Of a stretch of DNA of 27,709 bases, positions 7,840-15,468 are shown in pieces. The stretch spans positions 1 through 27,709 of the forward strand of contig JBHENW010000086.1 in assembly GCA_046261875.1 (NCBI GenBank), read 5' to 3'. This stretch comes from JBHENW01 sp046261875. GTDB taxonomy: Bacteria; Acidobacteriota; Thermoanaerobaculia; UBA5066; Gp7-AA6. A program made the translations under genes and the position numbers. Each line of letters opens with the position of its first letter. Position 1 is the stretch's first letter. The notes under the pieces were generated by a model. That model had not been told where the DNA came from. It made no database searches and saw nothing but the letters and a program-made list of their open reading frames with translations.

Positions 7840-8303
7840 GCGGCGGCGCGCTGCTTCTGAGGGATCCGCTCGAGGAGGACCTCGACGCCCTCCACCGCCT
7901 CGACCGGCTCTGCTTCGAGCCGGGGATCGCCTACTCCCGGGCGCAGATCCGGCGGTTCCTGCGGCTCGCCACGGCCAGGGCCGTAGTCGCCGAGGTCGGG
8001 GCAGAGATCGCGGGGTTCGCCATCGGCTACAGGGCGCGGCGGGGGGTCGCGCACGTGCTCACCCTCGACGTGCATCCCGACTTCCGGCGCCGCCGGCTCG
8101 GCCGCGAGCTCATGCGCGCCGTGCTCTCACGGCTCGCGGAAGACGGCGCCCGGGAGACGCGCCTCGAGGTGGACGTTCGGAACGCCGGGGCGATCGCCTT
8201 CTACGAGAGATTGGGGTTCCGGCCCCTGCGGCGGCTGGAGGACTACTACGCTGCCGGGCGACCGGCGCTGGAGATGCGTCTTCCGAGCACCCTGGTTCCG
8301 TAG
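7836..8303 (+). CDS. GNAT family N-acetyltransferase, RimI-like
   Basis: This is a 155-residue protein with a complete GNAT fold. The acetyl-CoA pyrophosphate loop is in 'VLTLDVHPDFRRRRLGRELM' (R-x-x-x-L-G-R), and motif B is 'NAGAIAFYERLGFRPLRR' followed by 'DYY' and a C-terminal strand 'ALEMRL'. This pattern is closest to the ribosomal-protein alanine acetyltransferase RimI, which acetylates the N-terminus of S18, though other N-terminal acetyltransferases look alike, so no symbol is given. The ATG at 7836 overlaps the smpB stop codon. The cluster SmpB-GNAT would put two ribosome-linked functions under the HD-GYP promoter. It ends 60 nt before the convergent REC-PAS-GGDEF-EAL gene. Confidence 0.82.
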   Translation: MSGGALLLRDPLEEDLDALHRLDRLCFEPGIAYSRAQIRRFLRLATARAVVAEVGAEIAGFAIGYRARRGVAHVLTLDVHPDFRRRRLGRELMRAVLSRLAEDGARETRLEVDVRNAGAIAFYERLGFRPLRRLEDYYAAGRPALEMRLPSTLVP

Positions 8304-8317
8304 GTCCGGGCAGATCA

Positions 8318-8357
8318 GGCGGGGGACCTCGGGTCCCGGGCCACCCGGGTCCCCGCC
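8318..8357. terminator. Bidirectional terminator-like hairpin between convergent genes
   Basis: Two arms of about 15 paired bases, with two single-base bulges, enclose the loop CCCGGGCC. The left arm is GGCGGGGGACCTCGGGT and the right arm is ACCCGGGTCCCCGCC. It fills most of the 60-nt gap between the stop codons of the RimI-like gene and the REC-PAS-GGDEF-EAL gene. There is no T-tract on either side, so termination would depend on the very stable GC hairpin or on Rho. Confidence 0.6.
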
Positions 8358-8363
8358 CGCGCC

Positions 8364-11300
8364 TTACCCTGCGCCCCGCCCGACCCGGCGGCTCGGCTTG
8401 CGGTTCTTCCGCAGCAGCGCCTCGAACTCCGCCGCCGGGACGGGGCGGCTGAAGAGGTAGCCCTGCATCTCGTCGCAGTGGTACTGGCGCAGGAAGGCGA
8501 GCTGCTCCTCCGTCTCGACGCCCTCGGCCACGACGCCGAGCTTGAGGCTGTGGGCCATCGCGATGACGGCGACGGCGATGGCGGCGTCGTCGGGGTCGTC
8601 GGTGACGTCCTGGACGAATGACCGATCGATCTTGATCCGGTCGATCGGGAAGCGCTTGAGGTAGTTCAGCGACGAGTATCCGGTCCCGAAGTCGTCCATG
8701 GAGATGCTCACCCCGACCTTCTTGAGGTCCCACAGCGTGCTCACGGCGACTTCGGCGTTCTGCATCGCGTTGGTCTCGGTGATCTCCAGGTCGAGCGAGG
8801 TCGGCTCGATCGCGGAGCTGGCGAGAGCCTCGCTGACCTGCTCGACGAGGTCGGACTGCAGGAACTGGCGGGTGGAGAGGTTCACCGCGACGGAGAGGTC
8901 GCGGTAACCCATCTCCTGCCAGATCCGGATCTGTTCGCAGGCCGTCTGCAGGACCCAGCGCCCGATCGGCACGATGAGGCCGGAGGCTTCGGCGAGCGGG
9001 ATGAACTCGCCCGGCGGCACGAGGCCCATCTCGGGATGCTGCCAGCGGAGCAGCGCCTCGGACCCGCGGATCTGCCCGGTCCGCAGATCCACGAGGGGCT
9101 GGTAGTGGACGACGAGCTCGGCGTTGGTCAGCGCCTGGCGCAGGCGGTTCTCGAGCGAGAGCCGCTCGAGCGCCTTGGCGTTCATCGCCGGCGCGTAGAG
9201 CTGGTAGTTGTCACGGCCCTGGTCCTTGGCGCGGTACATGGCGGTGTCCGCGTTGCGGACCAGCGTCTCGACGTCCTCGCCGTCGGTGGGGTAGATCGCC
9301 ACGCCGATCGACGTCGTCGCGAAGAGCTCGCGCTGGTCAAGGACGAAGGGAGCGCGGACCGCTTCGAGGATCTTCTGGGCGACCTTGGCCGCGTCCTCTT
9401 CGCCGCTCACGCCGGGGACGAGGACGATGAACTCGTCCCCGCCGAGCCGCGCGACCGTGTCCGCTTCCCGGATGCTGCCCTGGACGCGCTCGGCGACCCG
9501 ACGCAGGAGCTGGTCGCCGAGGGAGTGGCCGAGCGAGTCGTTGATGACCTTGAAGCGGTCCACGTCGAGGAAGAGGACGGCGAGGCGCTGTTCTCGCCGT
9601 ACGGCCTGGGCGAGGGCCATCGTGAGCCGGTCGTTGAAGAGGAGCCGGTTGGGGAGCCCGGTCAGGACGTCGTGGAAGGCGAGGTGCTTGACCTGCTCCT
9701 CCGCGCGCTTGCGCTCGGTGATGTCGATGAGGGTCCCCTCGATGACCGAGAGCTCACCCTTCGCGTCGGGCACGAGGCTCCCGTTCTCGAGGACCCAGAC
9801 CAGTGATCCGTCTTTGCGGCGAAGGCAAAGCTCGTAGTTCGACAGGGTCTGCCACTCCTTCAGGCGGGCGATCGTCGCCTTGCGGTCCTCCGCCGAGAGG
9901 TAGAAGTCCCAGGCCGGGTGCTCCAGGACCTCTTCCCGCGAGGCGTAACCGAAGATGCGGGCGAAGGAGTCGTTGCAGTCCAGGATCTGCCCCTCGAGCG
10001 TCGTCCGGTAAACCCCGGCGAGGTTGTGCTCGAAGAGGGCGCGGTAGCGCGTTTCCGACGCGTGGAGGGCCTCCTCGGCGCGGCGACGCTCGGTCACGTC
10101 CGTGGCGACGCCGATGACGCCGACGACCTCTCCCCGGTCGTTCCGGTAGGGCGCGTACTGCGTCTCGAATGCGAGGGGGCCCATTTCCTCGGTCGCCGTG
10201 AGCGTCTCGCCGTTCAGCGCGCGGCGGACGTTGTCGAGGATCGGCGGGTGCTCCGCGTACATGTCGAAAACCGACTTGCCGACGGCGTCGGCCGGCGCCA
10301 GGCCGAGCGCGTGGAGCCCTTTGCCCTCCGAATGGGTGAAGACGCCGTCGCGGTCGAGGGCGAAGAGGACGACCGGCGCGTTGTTGACGAGCGTGCGGAG
10401 CCGCGCTTCGCTCTGGCGCAGCGCGACCTCCGTCGAGCGTCGCTGCGTCACGTCCGCGGCGACGCCCACCCAGCGCACCGGCCGCCCCGACGCGTCCCGG
10501 AGGGCGCGGCCGGAGTCCGTCCAGTGCAGGATCGCGCCGTCGCGCCGGACCACGCGGTACTCCTCGAGGAACGGCTCGTCGGTGTCGAGGTGGCGCCGCA
10601 CGGCGTGCATGACCCGCTCGCGGTCCTCGGGGTGGATCATCCGCTCCCAGGCGCGGACGGTGCGGGGGAACTCTCCCGGCCCATATCCCAGGATCTGGTC
10701 GATGTTGCCGAACCATGTCAGCGCGCCCGCGCGGATGTCCCACTCGTAGATGAGGTCCACGAGGCTCTGCGCGGCGATGCGGAAGCGCTCCTCGGAGTGC
10801 CGCAGCGCGTCCTCCGCGGCCTTCCGGACGCTCGCGTCGCGGGCGATGACGGTCAGGAACCGGCGGCCTTGCTTGAGCAGCTCGCCGAAGGAGACTTCGA
10901 GGGGGATCTCCTGCCCTCCGGCGCGTCGCCCCGTCAGCTCGACGACGCAGGAGTCGTAGGCGGCGGAGTCTGTCCGGGGGCTGAGGCGGGTCCGGACGCG
11001 GTCATCGGGGATGAACAGGGTGAGGGGTTGGCCGATCATCGCGGCCGTCGGAAAACCGAAGATGCGCTCCGAGGCGCTGTTGGCGAACAGAATGTTGGAA
11101 GAGTCGTCCACCATGAGGATCCCGTCCTGGGCGGCCTCGGCCAGCGCGCGGAAACGGGCCTCGCTCTCTCGCAGCGCCCGTCGCGCCTGACGCCGCTCGC
11201 GGCGGATCTGTGACTCGCGCAGCTCGCGCTCGATCGTCGGCGCGAGGCGCCCGAGCGACTCCCGCGGGATGAGATCGTCGGCGCCCGCCTTGATCGCGCG

Positions 11301-11579
11301 GACCGCGGTCTCCTCGCCCGGGGCGTCGGAGACGATCACGAAGGGAATGTCGAGGTCCTTCTCCCGGAGCAGGTTCAGCGCCGCGAGCGCGCCGAAACTG
11401 CCCATGGTGAAGTCCGAAAGGATGACGTCCCACTTCTCCGACAGCGCTTCGCTCATCGCCTCGAGCGTCTGGACGCGCTGCGAGATCGTCTCGAAGCCGC
11501 CGCGGCGCAGCTCCTCCAAGAAGAGCGTGGCATCCTCGACGGAGTCTTCGAGAAGCAAGACCCGGATGGGAAGAGTCAT
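8364..11579 (-). CDS. Receiver-PAS(x4)-GGDEF-EAL cyclic-di-GMP signalling protein
   Basis: This is a 1071-residue cytoplasmic protein with no membrane segment. A receiver domain (about 4-120) has D12 and the likely phosphoacceptor D56. Four PAS domains follow at about 138-250, 262-380, 390-500 and 508-625. The GGDEF domain (about 630-795) has an intact active site at 713-717 and an RxxD product-inhibition site at 704-707. The EAL domain (about 810-1060) has EAL at 841-843 and 'DDFGTGYSS' at 962-970. Both catalytic halves therefore look competent, making and degrading cyclic di-GMP, with phosphorylation and PAS ligands as inputs. No partner kinase is adjacent. On the minus strand TATAAT lies 20 nt before the ATG, and no Shine-Dalgarno is clear. 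It is preceded on the same strand by the MarC-type gene. Confidence 0.92.
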   Translation of the reverse strand: MTLPIRVLLLEDSVEDATLFLEELRRGGFETISQRVQTLEAMSEALSEKWDVILSDFTMGSFGALAALNLLREKDLDIPFVIVSDAPGEETAVRAIKAGADDLIPRESLGRLAPTIERELRESQIRRERRQARRALRESEARFRALAEAAQDGILMVDDSSNILFANSASERIFGFPTAAMIGQPLTLFIPDDRVRTRLSPRTDSAAYDSCVVELTGRRAGGQEIPLEVSFGELLKQGRRFLTVIARDASVRKAAEDALRHSEERFRIAAQSLVDLIYEWDIRAGALTWFGNIDQILGYGPGEFPRTVRAWERMIHPEDRERVMHAVRRHLDTDEPFLEEYRVVRRDGAILHWTDSGRALRDASGRPVRWVGVAADVTQRRSTEVALRQSEARLRTLVNNAPVVLFALDRDGVFTHSEGKGLHALGLAPADAVGKSVFDMYAEHPPILDNVRRALNGETLTATEEMGPLAFETQYAPYRNDRGEVVGVIGVATDVTERRRAEEALHASETRYRALFEHNLAGVYRTTLEGQILDCNDSFARIFGYASREEVLEHPAWDFYLSAEDRKATIARLKEWQTLSNYELCLRRKDGSLVWVLENGSLVPDAKGELSVIEGTLIDITERKRAEEQVKHLAFHDVLTGLPNRLLFNDRLTMALAQAVRREQRLAVLFLDVDRFKVINDSLGHSLGDQLLRRVAERVQGSIREADTVARLGGDEFIVLVPGVSGEEDAAKVAQKILEAVRAPFVLDQRELFATTSIGVAIYPTDGEDVETLVRNADTAMYRAKDQGRDNYQLYAPAMNAKALERLSLENRLRQALTNAELVVHYQPLVDLRTGQIRGSEALLRWQHPEMGLVPPGEFIPLAEASGLIVPIGRWVLQTACEQIRIWQEMGYRDLSVAVNLSTRQFLQSDLVEQVSEALASSAIEPTSLDLEITETNAMQNAEVAVSTLWDLKKVGVSISMDDFGTGYSSLNYLKRFPIDRIKIDRSFVQDVTDDPDDAAIAVAVIAMAHSLKLGVVAEGVETEEQLAFLRQYHCDEMQGYLFSRPVPAAEFEALLRKNRKPSRRVGRGAG

Positions 11580-11599
11580 TCTGCTTTGGTTTTGAACAA

Positions 11600-11605
11600 A
11601 TTATA
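11600..11605 (-). promoter_or_regulatory. Consensus -10 box TATAAT
   Basis: A perfect TATAAT on the minus strand ends 20 nt before the ATG of the REC-PAS-GGDEF-EAL gene, inside a locally A/T-rich patch that stands out from the GC-rich surroundings. No -35 match is seen 17 nt upstream. It suggests this gene has its own promoter, separate from the MarC-type gene. Confidence 0.5.
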
Positions 11606-11635
11606 GCCGATCGGTCTCCGGAACGTGCGCGCACC

Positions 11636-11651
11636 AGGCACTTTCGTGCCT
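11636..11651 (-). terminator. Small hairpin with GAAA tetraloop after the MarC-type gene
   Basis: On the minus strand AGGCAC and GTGCCT pair around GAAA, a stable GNRA-type loop. It lies about 20 nt beyond the stop of the MarC-type gene and upstream of the next gene's -10 box. No U-tract follows, so it may be a weak terminator or a 3'-end stabiliser. Confidence 0.4.
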
Positions 11652-11670
11652 CGCGGGCCCCCTCTCGCAG

Positions 11671-12306
11671 TCAGGTCCGGGCGGCGCGGATGATGTCCAC
11701 GAGAACGGTCCTAACCCCGTTGATTACGAACTGGATGCCGACGACCGCCGTGATGAGGCCCATGACCCGGGTGACGATGCGCTGGCCGGTCCTCCCGACC
11801 CGGGACACGATCCCCGGCGCCGCGAGCAGGATCAACAGCGTCAGCAGCATGCTGACGAGGATGGCGGCCCCGAGCGCCGCGCGGCTCATGCCGTCCTGCG
11901 CCTGTCCGACGAGGGCCATGACCGTGGAGATGGCTCCGGGCCCGGCGATGACCGGGATGCCGAGCGGAACGACGGCCGGGTCGGCTCGCGAGTCGTCCTC
12001 GGCGGGGATTTCCTTGACGCCATTCTGCATTGCCCGGATGGACATGATCGTGAAGAGGATGCCGCCGGCGATCTGGAACGCCGGGACGGTGATGCCGAAG
12101 AAGGAGAAGATCGCGCCCCCGGCGGCGGCGAAGAAAACGAGGACGGCGGTCGCGGCGATGCAGGCCCGCCATGCGATCCGCGGGCGCTCCGCGGAGGAGC
12201 CCGCGGTGAGAGCCACGAAGATCGGCGCGGCCGAGATCGGGTTGATGACGGCGAAGAGAGACGAGAACGCGAGGAGCGCGAAGCGCGCCGCGTCCGAGCT
12301 CAGCAT
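11671..12306 (-). CDS. MarC/UPF0056 family integral membrane protein
   Basis: This is a 211-residue inner-membrane protein with about six hydrophobic helices. The family signatures are 'FAVINPISAAPIFVALT' in the first helix and 'PLGIPVIAGPGAISTVMAL' in the middle, plus a C-terminal 'GLITAVVGIQFVINGVR'. MarC-type proteins are small multi-pass proteins first tied to the mar locus; a drug-efflux role was not upheld and the transported substrate is unknown. The start is the ATG at 12306, preceded on the minus strand by a strong GGAGGAGAGG Shine-Dalgarno. It is followed on the same strand, after 91 nt with a hairpin and a separate -10 box, by the cyclic-di-GMP gene. Confidence 0.88.
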   Translation of the reverse strand: MLSSDAARFALLAFSSLFAVINPISAAPIFVALTAGSSAERPRIAWRACIAATAVLVFFAAAGGAIFSFFGITVPAFQIAGGILFTIMSIRAMQNGVKEIPAEDDSRADPAVVPLGIPVIAGPGAISTVMALVGQAQDGMSRAALGAAILVSMLLTLLILLAAPGIVSRVGRTGQRIVTRVMGLITAVVGIQFVINGVRTVLVDIIRAART

Positions 12307-12455
12307 CCTCTCCTCCGGCCCGGGGAGCCAATCCCGCTGGTCCCGCTTCGCCGCGATCTCACGACCGCCGCGAAGCTCGTCGGGGCAGTTAGCGTCGGGC
12401 GAACCCGGCGCTGCCTAAAGCCGGGGGTCTGCCTCCGGTGGACGGCTCGTGATCC

Positions 12456-12474
12456 CCCGGGCCCCCTGCCCGGG
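12456..12474 (-). terminator. GC hairpin after the M4 protease gene
   Basis: CCCGGGC and GCCCGGG form a 7-bp stem around a 5-nt loop about 10 nt beyond the stop codon of the protease. The bases at 12451-12460 can instead pair with CCGGGGG at 12421-12427, so two alternative stems are possible. No U-tract is present. Confidence 0.45.
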
Positions 12475-12483
12475 CGGGCGCCG

Positions 12484-15153
12484 CTACTCGAAGTACCCGT
12501 TGACGTCCAGGAGCAGGTGAACCGTGCCCCCCGCCTGGCCGCTCACCGTCGACAGGGTGCCGCCCGCGCCGAGCTGGATGATCGCGTTGTTGGCGCGCGT
12601 CTGTCCCGGGCGGAAGTTCATCGTGGAGACGATGGGCAGGGAAGTCCCTCCGGGATAAATGCTCAGGTGCCCCAGGGAGGTCGGCCCGGTGATCGTGACG
12701 TTGAGCGAGACCGCCTTCGCCGTCGCGGGTATCGCGCACCGGCTGGCGAGCGTGAAGGTCCGGGGGATCCCGGCGTCGAGCGCCGGGCCGCCATAGGAGC
12801 CGTTCGGGTCGCGCGTGTCCGCGATGCGGCAGGGCGCGAGCGTATAGAAGGATGAGGCGAGCGGCGGACCCGCCACCGAGAAGACGGCGTTGGAGCGGTC
12901 GAAGCCGAACCACGGGGCGATGCCCGGCAGCGTCACGCGGATGCGGTAGTTCGTGCCGGCGATGTTCGGCGTCCAGGGCTGGCTCGTCGCCCCGCCGGCG
13001 GTGGCCGCGTTGATGCTCGCGAACGTGACGTTCTCGCTGTTGGGGATCGTCAGGTTGTCGATCCACGCGGCGTCGAGACCGGAGCTCAGCTCGCTGTCTT
13101 TTTCGTAAACGAAGACGAAATGGTGGGTGCCGGCGGGGACCGGTGAGCCGGTCGTGAACGTCCCCCACGGAATCTCTCCGCTGCCCTGCGCGATCGGGAC
13201 CCCGTCGATCCAGAAGGAGAAGAAGTCGAAGTTCTGCTCCGAGCTGACCTTGACGAGGAAGCTCACGATGCCCGGCGCCGTCATCGTCGCGGTGAATCCC
13301 AGGACCGACCGCTGTCTGTCGGTGACCGCCCCGGACCGCGCCGAGCGGGTGCCGGCCCCCGGAAGGATCGTGTCCGTTCCCCAGGGCTGGTGCGCGCTCG
13401 TGGTGAAGCCCGGCGGCAGGCTCGGCCCTCCTTCGAATCCCTGCACGGAGGTGATCGAGCCGAGGTCTCGCAGCGCGTCCACCTGGTAGCCGATGCCCGC
13501 GTCGCCCGGCGACGTCCAGGTGATGCTGGCGGGCGCTCCGAGCGTCAGCGTCTCCCCGCCGTTGGGGGAGACGACCGTCGGAGAGTTCGCGACGCCCACC
13601 GCCGCCTGCGACTTGCGGATCGCGGCGGTCTGAGCGCTTCCGGCGCCGAAGAGGTCCGTCGAGGCCTGCAGCAGCGCGTTGAGGTTGGCGAGGAAGTCGG
13701 AGGTCGGGGTGAGGTAGTTGATCAGGGCGCGGTAATAGATCTGTTGCGTGTTGGGGCGCCCGATCCCGTAGCCCGGAGCGGTGATGGCCAGGTAGGCCGC
13801 CTTGTTCGGGATGCCACTGTTGATGTGGACACCGGCGCTGTCGGCGAGGCCGTAGAAAAAGGTCGTCACGTGGCCCGGCTGGTTGTTGGGGGTCGGATCC
13901 TGCATGTCGCGCAGCGCGTCGCCCGGTGTCCCCGGGGTCCAGACGTCCTCGCCGAGCTGGAAGTCGGCGGTGTCCACCATGATCGCGAAGACGTCCGAGT
14001 ACGATTCGTTCAGGGCGCCGGACTGGCCGAAATACTGGAGGCCTGCCGTCCCGTCGGTGACCGCATGGGTCAGCTCGTGCGCGACGATGTCGAGGGCCTG
14101 GCTCAGGGGCCCCGCTTCCACGCCGTCACCGTCTCCGTATGCCATCTGCTCGCCGTCGGGGCTGCTGCCGAACGACGCCGCACAGGCGTCGTTGCACCAG
14201 AACGCGTTGACGAACTCGTCGCCGAAGTGCGTCGTGGACCGGATCGTATGCCCGCTCCCGTCGTAGGAGTCGCGGCCGAACGTGTTCATGAAGTAGTCGT
14301 ACACGATCCCGGCGTTGTCGTGCGCCGCGTCGGTCGGGCCGTTCCCGACGGGCCCCTGCGGCTCGGTCCGCTGGATCGTTCCCGGCAGCGTGCAGAGGGG
14401 CGCTCCGAAATCGTTGCAGAGGGGGTTGTTGCCGTTCGTGTAAGTCATCCGGTTGCGCGCCGTCTTCAGGTCGTCGTAGGAAAAGAAAACCTTACCGTCG
14501 AGAGCGTCCACGAAGACCCTCCAGAAGCCGACCGGCCGGCGGGTCGCGATGCTCACCTGCCATGCCAGCCGGGCATGGCCCGCTCCGTCCACGTGGACGA
14601 GGAGCTCCGGAGCCAGCGCCGGAGCAATCGCTTCCCGCTTGCGTACGACGGCGACGGCCGCATCGCGGGCCTCTCTGGAGGAGACGGCCGGCGTCGTCGG
14701 TACCCTTTCCACGTCCGCGAAGTCCCCGTTGACCGCAGTGACCGCGAACTGGTCGAAGTGGACGACGAGCTGGCGGCCGAAAACCGGCAGCCCGCCGTGG
14801 ACCTGGTCATAGCGCACGTGGGTCATGCCGATCGCGTCCGGGGTCGCGGACTTCAGCTTCAGTTGCGCCGCCTCGTCGCGGATGCCGAAGACCGCGCCGT
14901 ACCTGCGGAAGAAATCGCGGCCGCGTTCCTCGGCGGCGCGCGCGGCCGTGAATTTCGACAACGGCACGCGACCCTGGACGAAAAAGGGCGCGGCGCTGGT
15001 CGGTTTCCTGTGGGCCACGAGAGGCTCCACGCTGTCCTGGGAGAGCCGGGCGACCGCTTCCCGCTCCGCCGTCAGGCTGTCACGGCCGGAAGCCGACAGG
15101 TCCGGGTGAAGACAGATGAGTACACCGATGAGAAGAGCTGTGAAGCGGCGCAT
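12484..15153 (-). CDS. Secreted M4 (thermolysin-like) metalloprotease with C-terminal add-on domains
   Basis: This is an 889-residue zinc endopeptidase. A signal peptide (about 1-22) and a propeptide with FTP and PepSY-like regions (about 50-225) precede the M4 catalytic domain (about 235-525). Zinc ligands are H359 and H363 in HELTH and E383 in 'GALNESYSD'; E360 and H443 ('AGVHINSG') complete the active site, so it should be active after propeptide removal. Downstream is an 'SPNGGETL...ITWTSPG' Ig-like segment (from ~527), apparently interrupted by a jelly-roll-like insert (~566-715), and its end 'SNAVFSV' near 760. The last ~124 residues are a domain shared with the cupredoxin gene, ending DVNGYFE. 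The ATG at 15153 has AAGGAG just upstream, and TAGAAT lies 46 nt before it. A role in extracellular protein degradation is likely. Confidence 0.92.
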   Translation of the reverse strand: MRRFTALLIGVLICLHPDLSASGRDSLTAEREAVARLSQDSVEPLVAHRKPTSAAPFFVQGRVPLSKFTAARAAEERGRDFFRRYGAVFGIRDEAAQLKLKSATPDAIGMTHVRYDQVHGGLPVFGRQLVVHFDQFAVTAVNGDFADVERVPTTPAVSSREARDAAVAVVRKREAIAPALAPELLVHVDGAGHARLAWQVSIATRRPVGFWRVFVDALDGKVFFSYDDLKTARNRMTYTNGNNPLCNDFGAPLCTLPGTIQRTEPQGPVGNGPTDAAHDNAGIVYDYFMNTFGRDSYDGSGHTIRSTTHFGDEFVNAFWCNDACAASFGSSPDGEQMAYGDGDGVEAGPLSQALDIVAHELTHAVTDGTAGLQYFGQSGALNESYSDVFAIMVDTADFQLGEDVWTPGTPGDALRDMQDPTPNNQPGHVTTFFYGLADSAGVHINSGIPNKAAYLAITAPGYGIGRPNTQQIYYRALINYLTPTSDFLANLNALLQASTDLFGAGSAQTAAIRKSQAAVGVANSPTVVSPNGGETLTLGAPASITWTSPGDAGIGYQVDALRDLGSITSVQGFEGGPSLPPGFTTSAHQPWGTDTILPGAGTRSARSGAVTDRQRSVLGFTATMTAPGIVSFLVKVSSEQNFDFFSFWIDGVPIAQGSGEIPWGTFTTGSPVPAGTHHFVFVYEKDSELSSGLDAAWIDNLTIPNSENVTFASINAATAGGATSQPWTPNIAGTNYRIRVTLPGIAPWFGFDRSNAVFSVAGPPLASSFYTLAPCRIADTRDPNGSYGGPALDAGIPRTFTLASRCAIPATAKAVSLNVTITGPTSLGHLSIYPGGTSLPIVSTMNFRPGQTRANNAIIQLGAGGTLSTVSGQAGGTVHLLLDVNGYFE
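12487..12858 (-). repeat. Copy A of the shared C-terminal 'DTRDP...DVNGYFE' domain
   Basis: Residues ~766-889 of the M4 protease. Conserved landmarks are 'PCRIADTRDP', 'RCAIPATAKAVSLNVTIT', 'MNFRPGQTRANNAI', 'GGTVH' and the terminal DVNGYFE. The same landmarks recur at 16665-17030 and, decayed, at 15301-15468. A related repeat with 'DTR', 'NVT', 'NF..GQT' and 'DV.GY' is common in secreted actinobacterial proteins, from memory. Confidence 0.85.
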
Positions 15154-15199
15154 GGACTCCTTCCCTGGGACCTGTCAGGTGGCTTTTTTGGGGCGCCGC

Positions 15200-15205
15200 A
15201 TTCTA
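15200..15205 (-). promoter_or_regulatory. Candidate -10 box TAGAAT upstream of the protease
   Basis: TAGAAT on the minus strand lies 46 nt before the ATG, leaving a leader of about 40 nt that contains AAGGAG. This contrasts with other genes in the window where the -10 box abuts the start codon. No -35 match is evident. Confidence 0.35.
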
Positions 15206-15300
15206 CCGCGCCCGCGGCCGGATCCGGACTCGTCCCTAGAGAAAGCGAGAAACCGAGCCGCCGCGGCTCATCGCGCGGCGCCGAGCCGCCGGGAAGAGCG

Positions 15301-15468
15301 CTACTCGAAGCAGCCGTCGTATCGACGATGAAGTGGACCGTGCCGGAGGGCTGAGCGCTGACGGCCGGCAGATGCCTCCCGCTCCCAGCGGGAGGGTCGT
15401 TGTTGGCGCGCGTGTCTCCGGTCGAAATGTCCGGAGACTCCAGCCGATTCGAAGCGAAATCGGCGCGG
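15301..15468 (-). pseudogene. Decayed half copy of the shared C-terminal domain
   Basis: On the minus strand this stretch encodes, in pieces spread over different frames, 'TFRPETRAPTTTLPLGAGG' then 'LPAVSAQPSGTVHFIVDT' and finally 'GCFE' and a stop. These align with the last ~56 residues of the domain in the protease and cupredoxin ('NFRPGQTRANNAIIQLGAGG', 'LSTVSGQAGGTVHLLLDV', 'NGYFE'). At least two frameshifts separate the pieces, including a one-base loss near the end. It starts right after the stop of the IPTL-tailed gene and has no start codon or first half of its own. It is a relic of an older gene end or a failed duplication. Confidence 0.75.

Noticed and set aside
13390..15354. 654-codon plus-strand frame opposite the M4 protease.
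   Set aside because: Composition is Arg/Val/Glu shadow sequence; the opposite strand encodes a complete protease with all catalytic residues.
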